Shown: piece after piece, positions 36,592-47,009 of the stretch
Position numbering within the stretch: the stretch's first letter is position 1
Layout: each line of letters begins with the position of its first letter
Program-made: the position numbers and the translations under genes
From: Agrobacterium sp. RAC06
GTDB lineage: Bacteria > Pseudomonadota > Alphaproteobacteria > Rhizobiales > Rhizobiaceae
Assembly: GCF_001713475.1 (NCBI RefSeq)
Contig: NZ_CP016499.1
Location: 2,046,001 to 2,110,000, forward strand
Length of the DNA: 64,000 nt
Direction of reading: 5' to 3'
Notes under the pieces: model-generated
The model's input: the letters and a program-made list of their open reading frames with translations, nothing else
The model's database searches: none
What the model was told of the DNA's origin: nothing

Positions 36592-37629
36592 ATGACATCC
36601 ATCCGTACCATCGCACTCGGTGCAGTTTCCGTTCTGGCCCTTTCGGCCGGCTCGGCACTGGCAGACGGCGAAGTCAACATCTATTCCTATCGTCAGCCGG
36701 AACTGATCCAGCCGCTGATGGACGCCTTCACCAAGGAAACGGGCATCAAGACCAATGTGCTTTTCCTCGACAAGGGCCTCGTCGAGCGCATCACGGCAGA
36801 AGGTGCAAACTCGCCGGCCGACGTCATTCTGACGGTCGACATCGCGCGCCTCACGGAAGCCAAGGATGGCGGCGTGACCCAGCCGCTCGTCGACGAGAAC
36901 ATCACCAGCCAGATCCCGGCGCAGTATCGTGATCCGGAAGGCAATTGGTTCGGCCTGACCACCCGTGGCCGCGTTCTCTATGCTTCCAAGGACCGCGTCT
37001 CCGAAGATGCGATCACCTATGAGGAACTCGCCGATCCCAAGTGGAAGGGCCGCATTTGCATGCGCGACGGTCAGCACGCCTACAATGTCGGCCTGTTCGC
37101 CTCGATGGTCGCCCACCATGGCGCCGAATACACGGAAACATGGCTCGCAGGCCTGAAGCAGAACCTGGTCAAGAAGCCTGACGGCAACGACCGCGCCCAG
37201 GCGAAGGCAATCCATGCCGGCGAATGCGATCTCGGCCTTGCCAACACCTACTACCTCGGTCTGATGAAGACCAACGAGAAGGATCCGGAAGAAAAGGACT
37301 GGGCCGCTTCGGTCAAGGTTCTCTTCCCGAACGCCGCTGACCGTGGCACGCATGTCAACATTTCCGGCATGGCGCTGACAAAGAACGCACCGAACAAGGA
37401 CAATGCCGTCAAGCTGATGGAATTCCTGGCTTCCGACGAAGCGCAGACCATCTATGCCGAGCAGGTCTTCGAATATCCTGTCGGCCCCAATGCCAAGGTT
37501 TCCGAGATGGTTGCCAGCTTCGGCGCGATCAAGGCTGATCCGCTGCCGCTCGCCGACATCGCTGCCAACCGCAAGACCGCTTCCGAACTGGTCGACAAGG
37601 TCGGCCTGAACGACGGCGCAACGCAGTAA
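36592..37629 (+). CDS. Ferric-ion periplasmic binding protein (FbpA/FutA type)
   Basis: A 345-residue periplasmic binding protein with a Sec signal (about 1-23, ending ALADGE). The mature start VNIYSYRQPELIQPLMDAF and the paired tyrosines in LANTYYLGLM fit FbpA/FutA proteins that bind Fe3+ with tyrosine ligands. KGRICMRDGQHAYN is also typical. It starts at the ATG at 36592, after GGGAGG. It is transcribed divergently from rirA, and a terminator-like hairpin follows, so it is a single-gene unit. The permease and ATPase are not next to it; a fused iron permease lies at 52140. Confidence 0.9.
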   Translation: MTSIRTIALGAVSVLALSAGSALADGEVNIYSYRQPELIQPLMDAFTKETGIKTNVLFLDKGLVERITAEGANSPADVILTVDIARLTEAKDGGVTQPLVDENITSQIPAQYRDPEGNWFGLTTRGRVLYASKDRVSEDAITYEELADPKWKGRICMRDGQHAYNVGLFASMVAHHGAEYTETWLAGLKQNLVKKPDGNDRAQAKAIHAGECDLGLANTYYLGLMKTNEKDPEEKDWAASVKVLFPNAADRGTHVNISGMALTKNAPNKDNAVKLMEFLASDEAQTIYAEQVFEYPVGPNAKVSEMVASFGAIKADPLPLADIAANRKTASELVDKVGLNDGATQ

Positions 37630-37651
37630 TCTTCCGCGTATACTTGAAAGC

Positions 37652-37680
37652 AGAAGGGGCGGTCTCAGACCGCCCCTTCT
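37652..37680 (+). terminator. Hairpin after the ferric-ion binding protein gene
   Basis: A 13-bp perfect stem (AGAAGGGGCGGTC and GACCGCCCCTTCT) with a 3-nt loop, TCA, lies 22 nt after the stop. The T-run after it is weak, so it may also serve the convergent M48 gene. Confidence 0.75.
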
Positions 37681-37726
37681 TGCATTTCGGCATGTGCCAT
37701 AGTCCGCCTCCCGCCTGGCCTCCCCC

Positions 37727-38785
37727 TCAGATGCCACCAGCTTCGACAGTTTTCGCGTGATCGTCGATTGCCTCCCGCCGCTCACTGGTGCCCGGATGGG
37801 TGGACAGGAAGGAGGAGTCTCCATCGAGACCGAGTTTTTCTTCCAACCGAGCGAAGAAGCGGCCGATGGCGCGCGGATCACGGCCGGCCTTGGCCATCAG
37901 CTCCACCGAGATACGGTCGGCCTCGTTTTCCGCGTCACGCGAATGGGAGAGTGACATCAGGGCAGCGCCATTGGTCAGAATGTCCTCGCCGGCCGCACCG
38001 ACATCGCCTGCGATCAGCATGATTAGACCGGCCATGCCGGCTGCGCGATAGAGCTGGCGGAGCGAGTGCTCCTCCTCGACATGGCCGATTTCGTGGGCAA
38101 GGACCCCGATGATCATGTCCATGTCGCCATCAGCAAGATCGATCAGTTCGTCGGTGATGACAAGCGTTCCATCGGGAAGGGCAAACGCGTTCGGGCCAAT
38201 CGGGCCACCCTGACGGAAATTGAGATTGTAGCCGGCAACACCCCGGGACGAGAGGACTGCGACCTGATTGAAGGCCTTCAGGATCTCCGTCTGACGGGCT
38301 TCGGGCAGTCGGCTTTCGCTGAACACCGCCTGGTCGAGCGACAGAAGCGTACCGCTTGCCATCCACTCGGTGACCGCCGGCGGTGTCACCAGAACGGCCA
38401 CTTCGACCAGCGCCGGAACTGCATAGCGGTAGATCAGGCCCGCAAGCACGACAACAGCGAAGACGAAGGCGACCAGACGTGGGTGAAACCGCTCCAGTTC
38501 GTGAACGACGCCCTTCTTGCCATGCTTGCTCAGCCACAGGTCGACGGCGTCGTTGTCATCGGTCTCGAAGAGCGAGCTATCGGCGAAGGTGACCCGGCGG
38601 GGAATGCGACCGACGCGGGCCGATATCTCCGTCCGTGCCAGTTCTCCCAGAGACACCGGATCGCCTCCGGCGTCTAGCCGGACAAAAAGGGTCTTGCCCT
38701 CCGCCAGAAGGACCGCCGGCGCCGACCGGCTCGAGCCGGGAGGATGCCAGCGACCGGAGGCGATGCGCTTGTCGTCAGAAGCCAA
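37727..38785 (-). CDS. M48-family membrane metalloprotease
   Basis: A protein of about 352 residues. It has a membrane segment (near AFVFAVVVLAGLIYRYAVPAL), then the zinc protease domain with AHEIGHVEEEH (HExxH) and the third ligand in DAENEADRISVELM. It ends in a typical FLSTHPGTSERREAI. M48 proteases such as BepA/LoiP act on damaged or misfolded envelope proteins. The N-terminal 90 residues precede the membrane segment. A TTG at 38785 has AAGGG at good spacing; a TTG at 38800 is also possible. Either overlaps the end of the upstream YjgN gene, so the two are coupled. Confidence 0.85.
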   Translation of the reverse strand: MASDDKRIASGRWHPPGSSRSAPAVLLAEGKTLFVRLDAGGDPVSLGELARTEISARVGRIPRRVTFADSSLFETDDNDAVDLWLSKHGKKGVVHELERFHPRLVAFVFAVVVLAGLIYRYAVPALVEVAVLVTPPAVTEWMASGTLLSLDQAVFSESRLPEARQTEILKAFNQVAVLSSRGVAGYNLNFRQGGPIGPNAFALPDGTLVITDELIDLADGDMDMIIGVLAHEIGHVEEEHSLRQLYRAAGMAGLIMLIAGDVGAAGEDILTNGAALMSLSHSRDAENEADRISVELMAKAGRDPRAIGRFFARLEEKLGLDGDSSFLSTHPGTSERREAIDDHAKTVEAGGI

Positions 38786-39842
38786 AGTCGAACCCTTCAA
38801 GATCGAGATATTCCGCCGTCACGGCGGAGCCGGACGCCTGCATCGAGGATACCACATCACCGAGTTCACCATCGACCACGATGCCGGAATGCTCGATCAC
38901 ATAGCGGTGCTCGCGGACCGCTGCCCAGGGGCGCATCAGGCTGAGGGTGAGGATGGTGACGACCAGATTTGAGACGACGATCCAGAAATAACGCAGGCGG
39001 CCCAGATCCGAAAAAAGGGAATGACGGGTATCGAAGCGGGCTGAATTCATCACCACGTTGCGAACGCCGATGCGATAGAAAATCGCCGCGACGCCCCAAA
39101 GCAACAAGACCGGGATCACCGTTCCATAGATGCCGAGAACGAGCAGGGCCTCGCCATCCATGCCCGAGTCGGCGCTGGCCACCGCACCATAATAGATCAG
39201 GACAAAGAGAGCCCCTCCGACTGCCGCACCGACAAGCATCAGCAGGAAGGCTGGCAGCCAGACGCGGTAGAGCGCACCGATCTTCGGATCTGTCTCGAAG
39301 GCCCGGTCGCCGTAACGCAGGTTGTTGAAGATGTAGCGATAGAGCCAGCGGCTGGCGAAAGGCGCGAGGATGCCAAGCGAGAAGAAGGCGATGAGGCCGC
39401 CGAAGATGATCGCGACGAAGGCGCCCCAGGTCTTTCCGACGAAGTCGAAACGGATGTTGCGATAGCTCGTGACGCGGGCGTTGAAGCGAAGGCTGCGCAT
39501 GACGATCCAGGGAAGCAGCACGAACATCAGCAACGCCAGGATACCGCCCGCGATCGGGCTGAAGGTCAGGAGAATGTTGTAGCCAATGATGTAGCCGAAA
39601 ACGATGGCACGACCGATGAAGATCTGTAGCCCCTTGGCGTGGTAGTCGAAGGAGTGACCGTCAATGAATGAGTTTCCGTAGAAATAGCGGTTGCGCCGAA
39701 CCTTGGCCCAGGCGGAGTAGATGCCGACCGTGACGATCGTCAGGAGAATGTTGACGATCCAGATACCGAAATACTCACCGGCGCTGCCGCGAAACTCGCC
39801 GCGGCGCAAAGCGTCGGCGCGGCCGAAGACTGCCTCTTGCAT
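38775..39842 (-). CDS. YjgN/DUF898 family membrane protein
   Basis: A 355-residue multi-pass membrane protein. It has repeated DUF898 modules: FRGSAGEYFGIWIVNILLTIVTVGIYSAWAKVRRNRYFYGNS in the first half and a shorter DLGRLRYFWIVVSNLVVTILTLSLMRPWAAVREHRYV in the second. No function is established for the family. GAGGG lies 7 nt before the ATG. It overlaps the M48 protease gene downstream. Pairing of DUF898 with M48 proteases is common and suggests envelope maintenance. Confidence 0.87.
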   Translation of the reverse strand: MQEAVFGRADALRRGEFRGSAGEYFGIWIVNILLTIVTVGIYSAWAKVRRNRYFYGNSFIDGHSFDYHAKGLQIFIGRAIVFGYIIGYNILLTFSPIAGGILALLMFVLLPWIVMRSLRFNARVTSYRNIRFDFVGKTWGAFVAIIFGGLIAFFSLGILAPFASRWLYRYIFNNLRYGDRAFETDPKIGALYRVWLPAFLLMLVGAAVGGALFVLIYYGAVASADSGMDGEALLVLGIYGTVIPVLLLWGVAAIFYRIGVRNVVMNSARFDTRHSLFSDLGRLRYFWIVVSNLVVTILTLSLMRPWAAVREHRYVIEHSGIVVDGELGDVVSSMQASGSAVTAEYLDLEGFDFGF

Positions 39843-39966
39843 GAAATGTCCCTCATGAAATCAAAACCGGCACGTCGCTATCCCCCGCAACGCGCGCCTG
39901 AACATTGACCATGAGAGCACCACGCACTCAAGTGCGCTCGGACACTTCGGACGCCCGTTGCACCGT

Positions 39967-40359
39967 TCAGGTCTCGCAAATCTCGATGCACCACCATTTC
40001 GGTCGGCCACCCTTGTAGGAATGATAAGCGGGCCTGAGATCGGCGGCGCTGGTGCGATCGAAGGCTCCGAGCAGGAGCGCCACCGTCGGCTGATCGTCGA
40101 TGGCGCCGATCGAAGAGCCACAGGTGTCGCAGAATGCACGTGACGAAAAGTCGGAGGAGCGCCATGTGGCGGGGATGCCTGCAGGGCCAACCCAGCGCAC
40201 GGCCTCGCGCGGAAATTCGACCCAGGTGGCGGTGAGACTGCCCGTATGGCGCTGGCACATCTTGCAGGAACAGGTGTGTGGCTTGGCGGCCGGCGCATCG
40301 GCCTCGAAGCGCACTGCCCCGCAAAGACAGCCGCCGGTATGGTTCTTCTTTTTCGGCAT
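39967..40359 (-). CDS. GFA-family zinc protein
   Basis: A 130-residue protein with the GFA/CENP-V fold cysteines: GGCLCGAVRFEA, HTCSCKMCQRHTG and FCDTCGSSIG. The family includes glutathione-dependent formaldehyde-activating enzyme, but most members have other or unknown roles. The start MPKKKNHTGG is an ATG at 40359. It stands alone between YjgN and mmsA. Confidence 0.87.
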   Translation of the reverse strand: MPKKKNHTGGCLCGAVRFEADAPAAKPHTCSCKMCQRHTGSLTATWVEFPREAVRWVGPAGIPATWRSSDFSSRAFCDTCGSSIGAIDDQPTVALLLGAFDRTSAADLRPAYHSYKGGRPKWWCIEICET

Positions 40360-40464
40360 GATCCGCCCTCCCGCCGGAGAAGCTATCAGCCGATTTCATG
40401 CTGGCAAGAGAACGCCACCCTGCCTTTCGACGGGGTGGCGCAATTGTGAACGACGTTGCTTCTC

Positions 40465-41961
<1,497 letters not shown>

Positions 41962-42089
41962 GGGTGTCCTCCTGGATTGTTGTGGAGGCAGTATGCGCTT
42001 TGATTTGCACAAATCAACGCGATCATTTACGCATCTGTTGTGCGAAAATTAATGTTAGGTGACATCGTTGATCGGTCTTTCGTGTGCCA

Positions 42090-42332
42090 CCCCCCTCTGC
42101 CCTGCCAGGCATCTCCCCCACACGGGCAGGGCTATCGCATATGAATACCCGCCTCTGTCACTGCGTGACATCTCCCACGCAAGGGGGGGGGGGGGAGAAC
42201 GTGGCGCCGCGTTTGCTGCTCGGTTCAGCAAGCTCCAAAGGCGGGCGACCGGCCGGCAGCTCATCAGTTCTTGCCCCATGTGGGGAGATGGCCGGCAGGC
42301 CAGAGGGGGGGGGGGGGGGGGGGGGGGGGGGG
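42090..42332. repeat. Intergenic palindromic repeat element with G13 and G28 tracts
   Basis: In the 404-bp gap between mmsA (start 41961) and the LysR gene, three 16-bp copies of CTGC-N4-CATCTCCC occur: 42102-42117, 42161-42176 and, inverted, 42283-42298. CCCCCCTCTG at 42090 is mirrored by CAGAGGGGGG at 42301, so the outer parts form an inverted repeat. A G13 run is at 42183-42195 and a G28 run at 42305-42332. This looks like a rhizobial mosaic/palindromic repeat (RIME-like). The rest of the gap holds the mmsA promoter side and nothing else I can name. Confidence 0.75.
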
Positions 42333-42365
42333 TAACCCGCATTCCGGGAGCAGAGGGGGCCACCG

Positions 42366-43247
42366 ATGAACTGGGATGACGTTCGCATCTTTCTGGCCGT
42401 GGCGCGCACCGGCCAGATCCTGGCCGCATCGCGCCGTCTCGGACTCAACCACGCCACGCTTTCGCGCCGGCTGACGGCGCTGGAGACGGCGCTCAAGACG
42501 CGTCTGTTCATCCGCCGCACCAATGGCTGCGAGTTGACCGCCGAGGGCGAGGCCTTTCTTTCCTCCGCCGAGCGGATGGAAACCGAGATGCTGGAGGTGC
42601 AGGCGCGGCTCGGGCGGACGGACACCCAGGTGGCCGGCACGGTGCGCATCGGCGCACCCGATGGTTTCGGCGTGTTTTTCCTCGCGTCACGGCTCGGTGC
42701 CCTCATCGAACGGCATCCGGAGCTGAAGATCCAGCTGGTGCCGGTGCCGCGCTCGTTTTCGCTCTCGCAACGCGAGGCGGATATTGCCGTGACGCTGGAG
42801 CGGCCTGATCAGGGCCGGCTCGTCTCGTCGAAGCTCGTCGATTACACGCTCGGTCTCTATGCGTCGAATGGTTATGCCGAAACGAACGGCCTGCCGACGA
42901 CCGCCGAAGGTCTGAAGGGACATCGACGCATCGGCTATGTCGAGGACCTGATCTTCACCCCTTCGCTGAATTTCACCGGCGAGGTGATGCGCGACTGGAA
43001 TGCCGGCTTCGAGATCTCCTCGGCGATTGGCCAGACGGAGGCGGTGCTGGCGGGTGCGGGCATCGGTATCCTGCACAGCTATATCGCCCGGCAGTATGAC
43101 AACCTCGTTCGCGTGCTGCCCGAGGTCACCATCCGGCGCGCCTATTGGACGACCTTCCACGAAAGTGCGCGGGAACTCGTGCGCGTTCGGGCGGTGGTGC
43201 AATTCCTGCAGGATGCGGTGGACGAAGATCGCGCGATCTTCAGCTGA
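42366..43247 (+). CDS. LysR-family transcriptional regulator
   Basis: A 293-residue regulator with an N-terminal winged helix (WDDVRIFLAVARTGQILAASRRLGLNHATLSRRLTALE, about 3-40) and a LysR effector domain (about 90-290) with RIGAPDGFGVFF. It is divergent from mmsA, so it may control it. The ATG lies 33 bp after a run of 28 G, and a ribosome site is hard to place (GGGAGCAGAGGGGGCCACCG). Confidence 0.9.
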   Translation: MNWDDVRIFLAVARTGQILAASRRLGLNHATLSRRLTALETALKTRLFIRRTNGCELTAEGEAFLSSAERMETEMLEVQARLGRTDTQVAGTVRIGAPDGFGVFFLASRLGALIERHPELKIQLVPVPRSFSLSQREADIAVTLERPDQGRLVSSKLVDYTLGLYASNGYAETNGLPTTAEGLKGHRRIGYVEDLIFTPSLNFTGEVMRDWNAGFEISSAIGQTEAVLAGAGIGILHSYIARQYDNLVRVLPEVTIRRAYWTTFHESARELVRVRAVVQFLQDAVDEDRAIFS

Positions 43248-43332
43248 CGCGGTTGGCCGATGACCGGAGTGCGTTTTGAGGACGCTTTTCCGTCATGATC
43301 GACGCAGATAGACTGCGCCGATCTGATCACCC

Positions 43333-43950
43333 ATGGATACTGACATGCGCCAGCCCTTGCTTCATCTCGGCCTTCCGGCCTTTCTGTTTGCACTCCTCTT
43401 TGCACTTCCCGCCCATGCCCATGTGATGGACGGACCGCTCGGCGGGTTCGGCTCGGGATTCGGGCATCCGCTGGCTGGCTTAGACCATCTGCTTGCCATG
43501 CTGGCCGTCGGCCTCTGGGGCGCGCAGATGGGTGGGCGATCGGTCTGGACGCTGCCGGCGACTTTCCCGATGATCATGTGCGTCGGCGGGATCATCGGCA
43601 TGACCGGCCTTCTGCCCGACCAGCCGATCGAATACGGGATTGCCGTTTCTGTCATCGTTCTCGGCGGTGCGATTGCGGCCGCGTGGCGGGCGCCGGAATG
43701 GGCGGCGCTGGTGCTGATCGCAGCCTTCGCGCTCATGCATGGCTATCCGCATGGTGTGCTCGCGCCGCGCGCCAGCGACCCCGCAGCCTTTACCGTGGGC
43801 TTCGTGGTCTCCACTGGCGTGATCCATGTGATCGGGATCGCAATCGGTGCTGCCTTGAAGCCGATCGGCGGCGGCCGGCTGGTGCAGGCGCTGGGGGCGG
43901 TCATCTCGCTCGCCGGCTTGTGGTTTCTGTTCGGGCTCATGACGGGCTAA
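43333..43950 (+). CDS. HupE/UreJ-family membrane protein
   Basis: A 205-residue membrane protein with a signal-like start (LLFALPAHAH) and the family motif FGHPLAGLDHLLAMLAVGLWG, then four or five more hydrophobic segments and MHGYPHG. HupE/UreJ proteins are thought to carry nickel or cobalt. No urease or hydrogenase genes are near, so the metal is unknown. An ATG at 43345 (MRQPLLHLG) would also fit the signal peptide. Confidence 0.88.
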   Translation: MDTDMRQPLLHLGLPAFLFALLFALPAHAHVMDGPLGGFGSGFGHPLAGLDHLLAMLAVGLWGAQMGGRSVWTLPATFPMIMCVGGIIGMTGLLPDQPIEYGIAVSVIVLGGAIAAAWRAPEWAALVLIAAFALMHGYPHGVLAPRASDPAAFTVGFVVSTGVIHVIGIAIGAALKPIGGGRLVQALGAVISLAGLWFLFGLMTG

Positions 43951-44109
43951 GCCGGCTCTCGGCCCTGCAGACCAAGCGTTTTGCTGCATCGCGATAGCAT
44001 GGTTTCTGTTGACAAACCGCGATCAAACCGCACAAACGACGGCACCGGTCGCGACCGTCTCCATCGGCGCGGCCAGCGCAACCGTGAACAGCTCAGACAC
44101 AGGCTCTCC

Positions 44110-45213
44110 ATGACCACGAATACCGCACTCCTCGACTTCCAGATCGTTCCGAATGCCTCGCCCATGCCGGAAGCCGAGCGGCTCGCGGCTTTCGAAAACC
44201 TGGGCTTCGGAACGCTGTTCACCGATCATATGGCGGTGGTGCATTGGCACGTCGACAAGGGCTGGCACAGCCCGGAAGTCTCGGCGCGCAAGCCCTTCCA
44301 GGTCGACCCGGCGGCAAGCGTGCTGCATTATGCGCAGGAAATCTTCGAAGGCATGAAAGCCTACAAGGCCGCTGACGGCCGCATCACGCTCTTCCGCCCG
44401 GAAGAGAATGCCCGCCGCTTCAACAGGTCGGCCGAGCGCATGGCAATGCCTGATGTGCCGGAAGAGCTTTTCCTGAGGGCCGTCGAGGAACTGGTGAAGA
44501 TCGACGCCAAGTGGGTTCCGGAAGGCGAAGGCAGCCTCTATCTGCGTCCCTTCATGTTCGCCAGCGAAGCCTTCCTCGGCGTGCGCCCCTCGCGTGAATA
44601 CGTGTTCTGCGTCATCGCTTCGCCCGTCGGCCCCTATTTCAAGGGCGGCAGCAAGCCGGTCACGCTCTGGGTCAGCGAGCACTATACCCGCGCAGCCCCT
44701 GGCGGCACGGGTGCGGCCAAGTGCGGCGGCAACTATGCGGCGAGCCTTCTCGCCCAGAAGGAAGCGGCAAGCCGCGGCTGCGACCAGGTCGTCTTCCTGG
44801 ATGCCGCCGAACACAAGTGGATCGAAGAGCTGGGCGGCATGAACGTCTTCTTTGTCATGGACGACAACACCGTGGTCACGCCACCGCTCTCGGGCACGAT
44901 CCTGCCGGGCATCACCCGCAACTCGATCATCAAGCTTGCCGGAGACAACGGCCTTGATGTCATCGAGCGCCCCTATTCCTTCGATGAATGGATGGCGGAC
45001 GCCAAGAGCGGCAAGCTGCGCGAGGCCTTCGCCTGCGGCACGGCTGCCGTTGTTGCCGCGATCGGCACGGTGCGCCATCCCAGCGGCGAATTCGTCATCG
45101 GCAATGCCGGCACGGGCATGGAAACGGAAAAGCTGCGAAACCAGCTGACCGGCATCCAGCGCGGATCCGTGGCGGATACACATGGCTGGGTGAAGGAAGT
45201 GACTCGCGCCTGA
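44110..45213 (+). CDS. ilvE: Branched-chain amino-acid aminotransferase (IlvE)
   Basis: A 367-residue PLP enzyme of the long (class II) BCAT type. It has YAQEIFEGMKAYK (about 78-90), LYLRPFMFASE, TGAAKCGGNYAASLLAQ with the PLP lysine, and EELGGMNVFFV. It makes or breaks down leucine, isoleucine and valine by transfer of the amino group to 2-oxoglutarate. The ATG at 44110 is 129 nt into a longer frame that has no homology upstream. A strong terminator follows. Confidence 0.93.
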   Translation: MTTNTALLDFQIVPNASPMPEAERLAAFENLGFGTLFTDHMAVVHWHVDKGWHSPEVSARKPFQVDPAASVLHYAQEIFEGMKAYKAADGRITLFRPEENARRFNRSAERMAMPDVPEELFLRAVEELVKIDAKWVPEGEGSLYLRPFMFASEAFLGVRPSREYVFCVIASPVGPYFKGGSKPVTLWVSEHYTRAAPGGTGAAKCGGNYAASLLAQKEAASRGCDQVVFLDAAEHKWIEELGGMNVFFVMDDNTVVTPPLSGTILPGITRNSIIKLAGDNGLDVIERPYSFDEWMADAKSGKLREAFACGTAAVVAAIGTVRHPSGEFVIGNAGTGMETEKLRNQLTGIQRGSVADTHGWVKEVTRA

Positions 45214-45240
45214 CGACAGGCACAGTCACACGCTTTGAAA

Positions 45241-45274
45241 CCCCGTCATGGCAACATGGCGGGGAATTTTGTTT
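45241..45274 (+). terminator. Rho-independent terminator after ilvE
   Basis: A 10-bp stem (CCCCGTCATG and CATGGCGGGG, with one GT pair) has loop GCAA and is followed by AATTTTGTTT. Confidence 0.85.
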
Positions 45275-45379
45275 GGGCGGACGCCTTGGACACCGGAACG
45301 GACCGGCGCAAGCAATGAAGGTCCGAAACAAAAGAGACGGCGGCACATCTGCGGCCCGGAACAGATGCAGGAAGACAAC

Positions 45380-46243
45380 ATGACGAACGGTCGGTCCGCC
45401 TCGGACTTCGTGCTGCCGCGACGGATGGCCATGGCGACGATTCACGGAAAGGAGCGCGCTCTCTCCGCGTCGTTCGCAGCCATCGGTATCGACCTGGTGC
45501 TGCCATCGGCCCTCGATACCGATCAATTCGGGACCTTCACCCGGGATCGGCCGCGATCCGGGACGATGCTGGAGGCGGCACGGGCCAAGGCACAAGCCGC
45601 CATGCAGGAAACTGGTCTGCAGGCAGCGCTTGCCAGCGAGGGCGCCTATGGCCCCCATCCGACCATTCCATTGCTCGCGGTCGGTCGCGAGCTGCTGCTC
45701 TACGTGGACGCGGCACAGGGCTTCGAAATCGCGGAAATGAGGATCGACGAGCGGCCAACATTCGGTCACTGCCCTGCCGTTTCGGTCGGGGATGCAGACG
45801 CCTTTCTCGAGCGGATCGGCTTCCCGGAGCAGGGCCTGGTCGTCGCGCCCGTAGGTCGGTTGAACGCACCGGTGGCCAAGGGCATTCGCACTGTTGCGGA
45901 TCTGGAAATCGCGATCGGGACCGCGGTCGGGCTTTCCCCGACCGGACGAGCGCATATCGAGACCGACATGCGGGCCTTCATGAATCCCCGGCGAATGGTG
46001 GTGATTGGCGAGGTTGGACGGCAGATGGCAGCGCGTCTGTCGACACCTTGCACGCATTGCCGCCATCCGGGCTGGGGCAAGGTCAGAACCGAATACGGTC
46101 TGCCCTGCAGCCTCTGTGGCTGTCCGACATCGCTGCCGCGGCATGATGTGTTCGGCTGTGTTTCCTGTGGCGTGGAGGAGCGCCGTGAGCACGCCCTCGG
46201 CGCCGTTGCGGACCCTACCTACTGCGCGCTCTGCAATCCGTGA
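45380..46243 (+). CDS. DUF6671-like protein with C-terminal zinc-ribbon cysteines
   Basis: A 287-residue protein I cannot assign a function. The N-terminal two thirds (MATIHGKERALSASF onward) resemble a small conserved domain (DUF6671-like). The C-terminus carries four Cys pairs (CTHC, CSLCGC, CVSC, CALC) in the last 60 residues, a probable zinc ribbon. RIDERPTFGHCPAV, PVGRLNAPVAKGIRT and HIETDMRAFMNPRRM are other conserved-looking strings. GGAAGACAAC precedes the ATG at 45380. It lies alone between ilvE and a convergent PilZ-like gene. Confidence 0.7.
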   Translation: MTNGRSASDFVLPRRMAMATIHGKERALSASFAAIGIDLVLPSALDTDQFGTFTRDRPRSGTMLEAARAKAQAAMQETGLQAALASEGAYGPHPTIPLLAVGRELLLYVDAAQGFEIAEMRIDERPTFGHCPAVSVGDADAFLERIGFPEQGLVVAPVGRLNAPVAKGIRTVADLEIAIGTAVGLSPTGRAHIETDMRAFMNPRRMVVIGEVGRQMAARLSTPCTHCRHPGWGKVRTEYGLPCSLCGCPTSLPRHDVFGCVSCGVEERREHALGAVADPTYCALCNP

Positions 46244-46277
46244 CGACAACGACGCGGCAGCCTGAAGACCGCAATCA

Positions 46278-46580
46278 TCAGATCCTCGATGGCCGCAGGA
46301 GGTAGGGCCGGATCCGGCTGCTGACCGCCGCCGTCTTCCAGTTGCGTATCCGCGCGCCGATCTTCTCGTCCTGCTTCCAGATGATCTCGGCATGCAGAAC
46401 ACCGAACAGATCGCAATAAAGGACAAGCGGCTCCTGATCCGCGAGTTCTATTCCTTCGGAGAGCACCAGACCCAGCCCCTTGGGGCTGCAGTCGGAAATC
46501 CATCCCCGGACATGGCAGCCGAACATCAGGACCAGCGAATCCAGTTCGCAGCGCTGTCTTATCTCTTTGCGACGTTCCAT
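46278..46580 (-). CDS. Small PilZ-domain protein
   Basis: A 100-residue protein with the PilZ cyclic-di-GMP signature: RRKEIR (RxxxR) at the N-terminus and DCSPKGLGL (D/NxSxxG) about 25 residues on. It would bind cyclic-di-GMP and act through a partner. The ATG at 46580 has GGAGGT 5 nt upstream; the longer frame adds eight residues with a weaker site. The last motif TAAVSSRIRPYLLRPSRI is basic. It may read signals from EAL proteins such as that at 25072. Confidence 0.8.
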   Translation of the reverse strand: MERRKEIRQRCELDSLVLMFGCHVRGWISDCSPKGLGLVLSEGIELADQEPLVLYCDLFGVLHAEIIWKQDEKIGARIRNWKTAAVSSRIRPYLLRPSRI

Positions 46581-46768
46581 CGGACCTCCGCTCGTCTGGT
46601 TCAAGTGAGAGCACCAAAAGGTCGAGGTTCAAAGCCGGAACTGTCCGAAGCCTTGTTTTCAGGTTAATGCAAACGATCGCATTTTAGGCATTGAAGAGCA
46701 TGCGGACACACACACGGGCCGCGCCAAGCGGGCGTTCCAGATTGCTTCAGTATCAACCAGGGAGAAAA

Positions 46769-46845
46769 TGGTACGGTTGGGGGGTCTCGAACCTCCGACC
46801 TCAGGTGCCACAAACCTGCGCTCTAACCAACTGAGCTACAACCGC
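46769..46845 (-). tRNA. tRNA-His (anticodon GTG)
   Basis: On the minus strand the 77-nt sequence folds as a cloverleaf. The acceptor GCGGTTG pairs with CAACCGT, the D-arm is GCTC/GAGC, and the anticodon stem CAGGT/ACCTG has loop TTGTGGC with GTG at 34-36. The T-arm has TTCGAGA and an A51-C63 mismatch. CCA is encoded. The base at -1 is T rather than G and the discriminator is A73, the alphaproteobacterial tRNA-His pattern in which HisRS does not need G-1. Confidence 0.95.
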
Positions 46846-46945
46846 ACATGACCGCGTCGCTGACGCCGTCGAGGGGTCACATACGAGCAGATGGATTTTT
46901 TTTCAAGCCCTTTCTGCGCATCAGGCGAAAAGGCTTGGGGTTATG

Positions 46946-46972
46946 AAAAAGGCCGGGCGCTATGCCCGGCCT
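46946..46972 (-). terminator. Rho-independent terminator after the phasin gene
   Basis: On the minus strand, AGGCCGGGC-ATAGC-GCCCGGCCT is followed by TTTTCAT. It lies 38 nt after the phasin stop. Confidence 0.9.
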
Positions 46973-47009
46973 AAGATCCTTGGGAGGATTTTTCAGTAAT
47001 CGCAGTCGA

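Noticed and set aside
42055-42706. Short frames with poly-Pro or poly-Gly across the G-runs
   Set aside because: The homopolymers come from the G13 and G28 runs in the repeat element; there is no ribosome site or domain.
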